DNA of 11,099 nt. Origin: Bacteroidales bacterium UBA4788 (GTDB lineage: Bacteria > Bacteroidota > Bacteroidia > Bacteroidales > VadinHA17). The notes beneath the pieces are model-generated. The model searched no databases and was not told the origin of the DNA. It saw only the letters and a list, made by a program, of their open reading frames with translations. Positions 4,866 to 11,099 of this stretch are shown here, piece after piece. The stretch spans positions 1 to 11,099 of the forward strand of contig DHGW01000036.1 in NCBI GenBank assembly GCA_002402965.1, in the 5' to 3' direction. Numbering within the stretch: the first letter of the stretch is position 1; each line of letters begins with the position of its first letter. A program made the position numbers and the translations under genes.

Positions 4866-7235
4866 TTATTTGACAAGTGCACCGCTCTTGCTGTCACTCT
4901 CTACCTCAACCTTACGATCGAGCTTCTTGACATTCCTACCCTTGTTGAATTTATATGAATACGAGAACTGGAAGAAGTTCGAGGCATTAAAACCAATCAC
5001 ATTAGTTGATGTATATCCGGGTGTTTCAGTCTCAGTCCTGTTTAGCTTAACATTGGTTGACAGCGGCAGTACCCACACCAACCCGAGGCTGTGATTCTTT
5101 ATCTGTGTCTGGAAACCCGGCCCATAGAAAGGATGATTGTATGTCCTGGACCTGGCATTCACATTCACGCCATCATAATTCAGGAAGGCAAATACAGTGG
5201 TTTTCTTGTTTTTGCCAATACTGTGATATGCAGCACCCGTCATGCTCCAGGAGAAGTAATCCCTGCCTGGTATTGTAAACGTTGGCCCGGTGTACTCATT
5301 GATATGCCCGTTGTATACCCTGGCATTGAAGTTTACATACCATAGCGTGGCGTTTATGCCGCCTCCAAGCTCGTACCCGTTAAGGAGGTTGTAAGGCTTG
5401 GTGAAGGTGATCAGGGTATTGTTGGCAGGCGATTCCGTGACCTTGTATTCATTCCCTACCCTGTTTGAGAAATACTCATTGTAGATGTAGGGTGAGAAGT
5501 AATTGCTCCCGAAATTCCAGGTATAGGTGAGCTGAAGACGGTCACGGTAATCCGGTTTGAGATCAGGATTTCCCTGTGTAATATTATAATTCTGATCTGT
5601 TCTGAAATAAGGGTTCATATCGTAAATCCCGGGCCGGTTAATTCTTCTGTTATAGGTAAATTTCAGATTATGCGATGTGGAGAATTTATACTGGAGATTG
5701 ACGGATGGCAACAGACAGGTATAGCCCGGATCTGTTACGGAATCAGCCCTGATCTGGCTGTTTTCCAACCGGAACATCGCCTGTGCCCCGACCTTCTTCA
5801 GATTATAGGTGATTCCGCCATAGGCTGAATTCCGGAACTCTGCATATTCAAACAGGTTGTCAGATTCAACATTATTGACTTTAAAATCATAACTCATCCG
5901 CTGGTAATAAAACTGGTAGCCCGCTTCAAGCTTTGCAAACATCCCAAGTGGATGAACATAATTCAGCCTGGCCGAATAATAATTTCTCCGGTTAAGATTT
6001 TCTTCCTGTCTCGAGTAGGTATCCAGTACGGTACCTGAATTATAGGGATACCGGGTATTTTCAAAGCTGTTATCCTCAATTGAATTAAAATTATACCAGG
6101 TGTTTTCAACCGTTAGTTCCTGAACCGGATTCTTAAATGTTTTCTTATAGAACAGTGAGGCCGATGATTCATCACTGCCGTAACCATTATGTGTGAGTGT
6201 GGAAATAGTATTGAGCGGATTTTCTCCCTTGTACAGGAAAGTTTCACCCAGGAGGTCCACGTCCTGGTTTATCGGCTTGTAACTGACATTCAGGCTCAGG
6301 CTGTTCTTATCATTAATGTAATAATCAAACCCGGTGTTGATTGTCGACAAGGTTACCTCAATGCCTCCGTTTCCGGAGAGGCTTACAGTTGAATCAATTG
6401 CTGTGAAAATGCCCTCATTGGACTGGCTGATATCAAGACCCTGGTAAATATTAAGGGCTGTCAGATAAAATGTTATGTTACCCATGGAATAATCAAGGCT
6501 GCCTGTAACCTGGCTGGTGACTTTGTTGAACGGTTTAATGTTGAGTCCGACATTACCATTAACTCCGTACCGGGCCTCCTTCTTAAGTTTGATACTGATC
6601 ACGCCATCAATATTGCCTTCGTACTTGCCAGACGGATTGCTGATGATCTCTATGGTTTCGATATCAGAAGGAAGTATCCTGGCCAGGTATTCCTTGTCAC
6701 GCTGTCTCCCGTCAACCTGTATAATGAAGTTACTGCTTCCGTTGAGTGTCACGTTGTTCTGAAAATCGACGTTGACCTGGGGTATCTTTTTCAAAAGGTC
6801 ATAACCGTTGGCAGCGGTTTTAGACACTACCTCAGGTATTGCATAACTGGTTCTGTCAACCATCTCCTTTCCCTTGAGACGCTCCCCCACCACCATGATT
6901 TCACCAATGCTTGCCGTTGTCTCAGATAAAAAGATGGTGTCAACCGAAACGTTGGTATCACCCGGCTCCACAACAACACTTTTCCCGGAAGTCTTAAGAC
7001 CCACGAAGCTTACTCTGACGTAATAACTGCCCGGTTTTACCTTTTCAAGCAGGTATCCTCCGTCTGTCAGTGTAATAACCCCTGTAATCATTGATGAATC
7101 AGGCAGCTGAACCAATCCGACGGTAGCGTATGACACAGGTGACCTGTCACTCTCAAGACATACTTTACCGGTGATATTCTGAGCCCCTGCAGTAACCGAG
7201 GCTGCCAAAAGCAATCCAACCAAATAACTTTTCAT
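4866..7235 (-). CDS. Outer-membrane beta-barrel protein, TonB-receptor superfamily (OMP_b-brl_3 type)
   Basis: This 789-residue protein has a Sec signal peptide (MKSYLVGLLLAASVTAGA, cut before QN). A carboxypeptidase-regulatory-like Ig domain follows at about 20-105 (ITGKVCLESDRSPVSYATV ... YYVRVSFVGLKTSGKSV). A plug-like domain spans about 115-225 (NGYDLLKKIPQVNVDFQNNV, IIQVDGRQRDKEYLARILPS, DIETIEIISNPSGKYEG, GVISIKLKKE). The rest is a long beta-barrel with alternating aromatic strands, including the family-typical NRRINRPGIYDMNPYFR segment. It ends with a charged tail after the last strand. It should sit in the outer membrane and may import a ligand or help surface assembly; the substrate cannot be inferred. 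No SusD-like partner is adjacent. It lies 18 nt downstream of the DUF6263-like gene and is probably co-transcribed with it. Confidence 0.9.
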   Translation of the reverse strand: MKSYLVGLLLAASVTAGAQNITGKVCLESDRSPVSYATVGLVQLPDSSMITGVITLTDGGYLLEKVKPGSYYVRVSFVGLKTSGKSVVVEPGDTNVSVDTIFLSETTASIGEIMVVGERLKGKEMVDRTSYAIPEVVSKTAANGYDLLKKIPQVNVDFQNNVTLNGSSNFIIQVDGRQRDKEYLARILPSDIETIEIISNPSGKYEGNIDGVISIKLKKEARYGVNGNVGLNIKPFNKVTSQVTGSLDYSMGNITFYLTALNIYQGLDISQSNEGIFTAIDSTVSLSGNGGIEVTLSTINTGFDYYINDKNSLSLNVSYKPINQDVDLLGETFLYKGENPLNTISTLTHNGYGSDESSASLFYKKTFKNPVQELTVENTWYNFNSIEDNSFENTRYPYNSGTVLDTYSRQEENLNRRNYYSARLNYVHPLGMFAKLEAGYQFYYQRMSYDFKVNNVESDNLFEYAEFRNSAYGGITYNLKKVGAQAMFRLENSQIRADSVTDPGYTCLLPSVNLQYKFSTSHNLKFTYNRRINRPGIYDMNPYFRTDQNYNITQGNPDLKPDYRDRLQLTYTWNFGSNYFSPYIYNEYFSNRVGNEYKVTESPANNTLITFTKPYNLLNGYELGGGINATLWYVNFNARVYNGHINEYTGPTFTIPGRDYFSWSMTGAAYHSIGKNKKTTVFAFLNYDGVNVNARSRTYNHPFYGPGFQTQIKNHSLGLVWVLPLSTNVKLNRTETETPGYTSTNVIGFNASNFFQFSYSYKFNKGRNVKKLDRKVEVESDSKSGALVK

Positions 7236-7253
7236 TTTCTGTCCAAAATCAAT

Positions 7254-8201
7254 TTATTGTATTCCTATAACTTTCGTTTTACCGTTGATATCCATGGGCA
7301 TCTGCATGCTGAATCCCGGTGCGCTTATGCCAAGGTTCCCGGAGAGGTGGGTTTTCCCATTTTGTTCTAAAATCAGTCCTGTTCGGGCATCGATTTTCAT
7401 GCTCGTCCTGCTCAGACCCCTGAGGTCGCCATATGTTACAGTGGCTCCGCCGGATTCAAGCGGCTTTGCATTATCTGCTGCCTTAATGGCAGACTCGGAA
7501 GTAATGACGGCATTGTCTCCCTCCAGCCCTGTCAGCCGGAATGATGTTGAGATGTCCAGCATCATTCCGCCGGATTTCATTTGCTGTGAGACGTTCCATG
7601 TATCACCGGCAGTCACCTCCCTGCCGGGTAAATAATATGTAAACATTTCGATCATCGTTTTCAATTCATCTTCACTGATCATCGCCAGAATCTGCTTTTT
7701 AACCGCACCGGCGGTTGGACCGGCAAGAGAAATATCAGCCGTGTCCTTAAGAATTATTTCAGACAGCATCCGGGCATTCACAATCTCAACCGGTTTGCCC
7801 ATGAAATCGAGTTTTGCATAAATAGCGTTTTTGCTGAGCCGGTTCATTATACATGAAACCACATCGGCCATTTCTGCGGATTTGATGTTTCCCTCATTCG
7901 CCGAGCTCATACTCACAACCTTTCCCATTGTATTTGTCACGGTGGCCATTGTGTCGAATCGCACTTCAGTGATCATAAAATCCGGAGTTGCATCAAGCAT
8001 TTTTATTGACACGGAATAACTGGTATTTGATTCAGTGGTCTGCTGTACTCCGTTTATGGTTTGTGCAATTGTCTGCTCAGCCACAGACCGGAGCCGGTAC
8101 ACCTTGTTTTTCTCAAGGTTCATCTTAAGGTTTACGCTGTTCTGTGCCTGTACGGATATACAAAAGAGAACAACGAGACCTGAAAACAGAATTTTCTTCA
8201 T
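7254..8201 (-). CDS. Secreted DUF6263-like protein
   Basis: This 315-residue protein has a clear Sec signal peptide (MKKILFSGLVVLFCISVQAQ) and no lipobox, so it is probably periplasmic or exported. The mature part begins NSVNLKMNLEKNKVYRLRSV, typical of the Bacteroidota DUF6263 family as I remember it. It continues with beta-rich sequence, including YYLPGREVTAGDTWNVSQ near the middle and RTGLILEQNGKTHLSG near the end. No catalytic motif is visible and the family has no assigned activity. It is the first gene of a probable two-gene operon with the downstream outer-membrane barrel (18-nt gap). A shared envelope role is an inference from that spacing only. Confidence 0.8.
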   Translation of the reverse strand: MKKILFSGLVVLFCISVQAQNSVNLKMNLEKNKVYRLRSVAEQTIAQTINGVQQTTESNTSYSVSIKMLDATPDFMITEVRFDTMATVTNTMGKVVSMSSANEGNIKSAEMADVVSCIMNRLSKNAIYAKLDFMGKPVEIVNARMLSEIILKDTADISLAGPTAGAVKKQILAMISEDELKTMIEMFTYYLPGREVTAGDTWNVSQQMKSGGMMLDISTSFRLTGLEGDNAVITSESAIKAADNAKPLESGGATVTYGDLRGLSRTSMKIDARTGLILEQNGKTHLSGNLGISAPGFSMQMPMDINGKTKVIGIQ

Positions 8202-8234
8202 ACGTCAGGTATTAGTGGTTTTTTAGTTCAATGT

Positions 8235-8262
8235 CAAAAGTAGAAACGATGTTGCCTGCAAA
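8235..8262 (-). promoter_or_regulatory. Bacteroidota-type promoter for the DUF6263-barrel operon
   Basis: On the minus strand, TTTG (8259-8262) is followed after 16 nt by TACTTTTG (8235-8242), an exact match to the -7 consensus TAnnTTTG. The spacer is slightly short compared with the usual 17-21 nt. It lies 34 nt upstream of the ATG at 8201, in the divergent intergenic region shared with the pirin gene. Confidence 0.55.
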
Positions 8263-8428
8263 CCACACATTGTCGGTAAACGGATGTTTTTGGCAGGTGA
8301 AAAACAGGTTTGCCGGGTCCCTCCTGCCAAAACATGGTCGCGCAGGGTGAAGGAGCAAACACAGGGAAAGAAGCATTTCATTTACTGAATTTTTTGTATA
8401 ATTACATGGTAATCAATTCACAGGTTGT

Positions 8429-9313
8429 ATGTCGCTAAGGAAATTAACGCAAACGGTACGAGGCCAGCACGCTGTTGACGGTGCAGGCGTCAGGCTGCGA
8501 AGGGTGCTTGGAATAAGAACTATCAGGGACTTCGATCCTTTCCTGATGCTGGATGGCTTTGATTCCAAAGACCCCGGGGATTATATCAAAGGATTCCCCT
8601 GGCACCCGCACCGGGGTATCGAAACAGTCACCTACCTGCTGAAAGGGGAGATTGAACACGAAGACAGCCTGGGAAACAAGGGCATTATCGGTGATCTTCA
8701 GTGTCAGTGGATGACTGCCGGATCAGGCATCATTCACCAGGAGATGCCTCTGGCCGCAGAGCGAATGCTGGGCTGCCAGCTTTGGGTCAACCTGCCGAAG
8801 AAGGATAAGATGACCCAACCGGCATACCGTGATATAAGACAGGAGGATGTAGCTGTGATCATGGAAGAAACCGCGACGGTAAGAGTGCTGTCAGGCAATT
8901 ATAAAAACACCCATGGCGCTGTCAAAGGTGAATATCTCAGGGTCCAGTACCTGGATACAGACCTGAAGGCTGACAGCACATGGAGCTACCGGGAAACCCC
9001 CAATGACCATACCCTGTTTCTCTATCTTTTAGACGGTACGCTGGCCGCTGATGAAGCGTTGGTAAGTTATGAAGAGAAGGCCTGCGCAGTGCTGTTGACC
9101 GCGTCGTCCTCAGCCGACACTGAATTTGATGAGGTAAGGGTCAAGGCTGGTCCCGAAGGAGCAAGATTTCTTCTGATTGCTGCAAAGCCGCTAAAGGAAC
9201 CTGTTGCCTGGGGCGGGCCGATAGTCATGAATACCCAGGAAGAGCTGAACCTCGCTTTCAGTGAACTTGAAAACAAGACATTCATCAAGCACAACAAGCC
9301 ACTGGAATTTTAA
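8429..9313 (+). CDS. Pirin family protein (bicupin)
   Basis: This is a 294-residue cytoplasmic protein with the full pirin signature. The N-terminal cupin carries the four metal ligands: His59 and His61 in FPWHPHRGIETVTYLLKGE, and His103 and Glu105 in WMTAGSGIIHQEMP. The C-terminal cupin follows from about residue 160 to 280 and ends KPLKEPVAWGGPIVMNTQEE, a typical pirin tail. Pirins bind Fe(II) or another divalent metal; some bacterial members have quercetin 2,3-dioxygenase activity and others act by binding partner proteins. Which applies here cannot be told. The start ATG 8429 gives the usual MSLRKL opening. It is divergent from the DUF6263 operon and followed after 12 nt by a small secreted protein gene, probably in the same transcript. 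Confidence 0.93.
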   Translation: MSLRKLTQTVRGQHAVDGAGVRLRRVLGIRTIRDFDPFLMLDGFDSKDPGDYIKGFPWHPHRGIETVTYLLKGEIEHEDSLGNKGIIGDLQCQWMTAGSGIIHQEMPLAAERMLGCQLWVNLPKKDKMTQPAYRDIRQEDVAVIMEETATVRVLSGNYKNTHGAVKGEYLRVQYLDTDLKADSTWSYRETPNDHTLFLYLLDGTLAADEALVSYEEKACAVLLTASSSADTEFDEVRVKAGPEGARFLLIAAKPLKEPVAWGGPIVMNTQEELNLAFSELENKTFIKHNKPLEF

Positions 9314-9325
9314 AATAACACAACA

Positions 9326-9628
9326 ATGGCCCGTTCAAGACTTTCATGTGTAATTCTGACACTGGCACTACTCCTCTCCTCTCAGTTGGCAGAGGCACAG
9401 GCCAGGTTTGAAGTCAGCACCGGGGCGGGGCTCTTTGACGGCATCTTTCTGAAAGCAAAATATGGGCAAATAGTGCAAGTGGGCCTGAGCCAGCCGGGCA
9501 GGGCCAGCAGATTCGGGCTGAATGCCGATCTGGGAGTAGCAATTCACAGGAGCACCAACCCGCCGGAAGGCTATATTACCGAACTCTTTCCAATATCAGC
9601 CAGCCTGGGTTTCTTCTACAGGTTTTGA
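9326..9628 (+). CDS. Small secreted beta-barrel-like protein (100 aa)
   Basis: There is a Sec signal peptide (about residues 1-25, ending LAEA before QA), leaving a mature part of about 75 residues. The mature part has the alternating small/hydrophobic pattern of outer-membrane strands (FEVSTGAGLFDGIFLKAKYG, FGLNADLGVAI, FPISASLGFFYRF) and a C-terminal Phe, the usual signal for barrel assembly. It has room for only about four strands, too few for a monomeric barrel. It may oligomerise or be an internally deleted relative of a longer Bacteroidota barrel protein. It starts 12 nt after the pirin gene and is probably co-transcribed. The specific family is not recognised. Confidence 0.6.
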   Translation: MARSRLSCVILTLALLLSSQLAEAQARFEVSTGAGLFDGIFLKAKYGQIVQVGLSQPGRASRFGLNADLGVAIHRSTNPPEGYITELFPISASLGFFYRF

Positions 9629-9684
9629 AACCCGTACTGTCCCCATCAGGCAGGGTTGATTTCAGAACAGCAATTGTACCAGCT

Positions 9685-9704
9685 ATAAGATCAAAAAATC
9701 TTAT
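9685..9704 (+). other. AT-rich 7-bp hairpin downstream of the small barrel gene
   Basis: ATAAGAT (9685-9691) and ATCTTAT (9698-9704) form a perfect stem around a 6-nt A-rich loop, 57 nt after the stop of the 100-aa gene. No T-tract follows, so it is a poor intrinsic terminator. It is the only structure I see in the 209-nt gap before the next gene. Confidence 0.25.
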
Positions 9705-9837
9705 CATTCAGTAATAACGTCATTCCATTGGATTCAAAAAACCGGAGCCGGATTTGTCATTAGCTTTAGGCTGTAGACCAGTATATTACATAAACGGTCA
9801 TGCCTAACCCTCAATCCACAACTAATCCTCATGCCCA

Positions 9838-10599
9838 ATGAAAAGACAGACTACGGTTCTTATGATCTCTATGCTGATCATATCTCTTACCGCCTTACCG
9901 CAAAAAAAGTTCGATGCCGGAATTACTGCAGGTACAGGGTTCGCCGACTTCAGGGGCCTTGATGCAGAGTACCTGGCAAATGATATCAGCAATGTGTTAT
10001 CAGAGACACTCGAAGTTGATTTTCCAATTGAACCCTCCGGCAGAAACTTTACAATTACTGCAGGGGCTTTCGTTACATACAATGTCCTGCCATGGCTCGG
10101 AATCAGGGGAGCAGTCGAATACGTTCCTAAAGGCATGGTATACAGCGGCGAATACTATATTTCTACAAGTATTAACATGGAATCAGAGATTTTGAAGTAC
10201 AACTCCATCTTCAAACTGACATATCTTGAATTCCCTGTTTCGCTGCAATTATCTACCAGGTCGAAAAAGAAGTCCCGTGATGTTTACTTCTTTTTAAACA
10301 TGGGCGTAGCGCCCGCCCTGAATCTTTCAGCAAAACTGGACATGACACTGAGTCTTGTTGAGCAGGAATTCAATAACAGCGGATTGGTTTCCAATGTATT
10401 AGAAAGTGAAAATGATGTTGAGGACCTTGAAGGTATTGAGTCCACTGACCTTGGATTACTTTTATCAGCCGGAGTTGTGTTCAATTCTATTGCATTAGAC
10501 ATAAAGCTGACCAACGGAAGGAGGAGCATCTTTGAGAATCCTGAAGAGGGTTACATAAGAAACAATGCCATTAATGTAGCTGTATGGTTCCTGTTTTGA
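9838..10599 (+). CDS. PorT-like outer-membrane beta-barrel protein
   Basis: This 253-residue protein has a signal peptide (about residues 1-22, MISMLIISLTALPQ before KKFDAG). The barrel pattern is that of the PorT/OMP_b-brl_2 group: GITAGTGFADFRG at the start, ITAGAFVTYNVLPWLGIRGA VEYVPKG in the middle, YLEFPVSLQL at residue 129 onward, then FFLNMGVAPALNLSA. It ends VAVWFLF with the C-terminal Phe expected of a final barrel strand. PorT itself serves type IX secretion, but this broad family has many members of unknown role and nothing nearby ties this one to that system. Start ATG 9838 is chosen because it opens the signal peptide; the ATG at 9831 is in another frame. It converges on the next gene with 86 nt between, where I see no terminator. 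Confidence 0.78.
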   Translation: MKRQTTVLMISMLIISLTALPQKKFDAGITAGTGFADFRGLDAEYLANDISNVLSETLEVDFPIEPSGRNFTITAGAFVTYNVLPWLGIRGAVEYVPKGMVYSGEYYISTSINMESEILKYNSIFKLTYLEFPVSLQLSTRSKKKSRDVYFFLNMGVAPALNLSAKLDMTLSLVEQEFNNSGLVSNVLESENDVEDLEGIESTDLGLLLSAGVVFNSIALDIKLTNGRRSIFENPEEGYIRNNAINVAVWFLF

Positions 10600-10685
10600 A
10601 CCATCTCCGTCAGTTCCGGATCAACTACGAAGCACCGGCAAAGATCAGACAGCTGCCAGTTAAAGCTTTCCTTGACAGGAATGGA

Positions 10686-11099
10686 CTAACGCAAAACCAT
10701 CCAGCTCCCGGATCTCATGACATATTTTATACCATTGGCAATGATCACTGAACCCTCATGATAACTGCCAGGGCTTCGGCGGTCACGGTAGGATATGACG
10801 CCCTGCTCCAGTTCAAACCTGATATTGTCCATCTTCAGCCATCCTTCTGTTCCGACCACGGCCGTTTTAAGGAGCATCCTCAATCCTGATACATCAAAAA
10901 AACCTCTGCTGTCGTCAAAGAGTACTGTTGTTGGTTGATTGTTATCCTTTCCGACAAGAGTTGCATTAATATTCCATGAGACCAGGCGGGCGTTTTCACC
11001 AAAGGCTCCGGGTATACTTCCGAGACTTCTCTGTTGAAAACCCGACTTGTTGCCTTCTTCATTCTCATTGCCTGAGGACTCAGGTACAGGCTCCCTGCC
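10686..11099 (-). CDS. C-terminal part of an unidentified protein (runs off the window)
   Basis: On the minus strand one frame is open from the window edge to TAG at 10686-10688, giving 137 residues with no start required. The first 20 or so residues are Gly/Glu/Ser/Asn-rich and look like a linker. The rest is a beta-rich, compact-looking domain (ARLVSWNINATLVGKDN, FFDVSGLRMLLKTAVVG, WLKMDNIRFELEQGVISYRD, GSVIIANGIKYVMRSGSWMV). I do not recognise the family. The low-complexity stretch before a terminal domain suggests a multidomain protein whose main part lies beyond the window. Shorter readings starting at internal ATGs (for example 10883) are sub-frames of the same ORF. Confidence 0.65.
   Translation of the reverse strand, partial: GREPVPESSGNENEEGNKSGFQQRSLGSIPGAFGENARLVSWNINATLVGKDNNQPTTVLFDDSRGFFDVSGLRMLLKTAVVGTEGWLKMDNIRFELEQGVISYRDRRSPGSYHEGSVIIANGIKYVMRSGSWMVLR

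Noticed and set aside
4819..5345. Plus-strand ORFs of 73-91 residues opposite the barrel gene.
   Set aside because: They are antisense shadows of a well-supported coding region, with no motifs of their own.
2445..7235. Two neighbouring convergent genes both encode exactly 789 residues.
   Set aside because: The protein sequences are unrelated (cytoplasmic DUF protein and outer-membrane barrel), so equal length is coincidence.
8397..8402. TATAAT upstream of the pirin gene as a promoter.
   Set aside because: It is a sigma70-style -10 without a -35 at proper spacing; Bacteroidota promoters use TAnnTTTG, and no good match is present here.
10880..11068. A 62-residue minus-strand ORF starting MRMKKATSR.
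   Set aside because: It overlaps in another frame the longer frame that is open from the window edge to 10686, and has no signal or family pattern.
1..11099. CRISPR array or toxin-antitoxin module.
   Set aside because: No regularly spaced repeat-spacer structure beyond the three 11-bp units, and no small two-gene module with recognisable toxin or antitoxin motifs.

Overview
The window looks like Bacteroidota chromosome. Three things suggest this: a SusC/RagA-style outer-membrane barrel with an N-terminal carboxypeptidase-regulatory-like domain, PorT-like beta-barrel proteins ending in Phe, and start regions without Shine-Dalgarno sequences but with matches to the Bacteroidota promoter consensus (TTTG ... 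TAnnTTTG). All family names were assigned by eye from remembered family patterns, without a database search.

Positions 1-2444 are a tRNA-adjacent accessory patch. It starts with a tRNA-Met(CAU) cut by the window edge, a clean intrinsic terminator, and three 11-bp tandem repeats of GGTGCCAG. Next comes a small non-coding repeat module (159-286). Then follows an IS630-family transposase split over two frames at an A-AAA-AAA slippery site and missing its 3' end. The IS remnant is fused tail-to-tail to a truncated M23/LytM-like lipoprotein gene on the minus strand. A second, diverged copy of the repeat module follows (2208-2331), then a lone GGTGCCAG unit. The module has inverted GTGGTCA-N6/7-CCGG boxes at its two sides. 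It resembles a short non-autonomous element built from IS21-type terminal repeats.

Positions 2445-4814 hold a 789-residue cytoplasmic protein. Its C-terminal half resembles DUF7309 plus DUF6930; its N-terminal half I do not recognise. It converges on a minus-strand two-gene operon (8201 down to 4866): a secreted DUF6263-like protein, then an outer-membrane beta-barrel (OMP_b-brl_3 type) of the TonB-receptor superfamily. A good Bacteroidota promoter lies upstream of this operon.

Positions 8429-9628 are divergent from that operon and encode a pirin (bicupin, all four metal ligands present) and, 12 nt later, a 100-residue secreted barrel-like protein. A PorT-like outer-membrane protein follows (9838-10599). 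It converges on the C-terminal part of an unidentified minus-strand gene that runs off the window end.

The region after 2445 reads as ordinary envelope and housekeeping content. The unusual material is in the first 2.4 kb: layered mobile-element debris, a probable programmed frameshift, and a paired repeat module. The partly uncharacterised 789-residue protein next to it is also worth attention.
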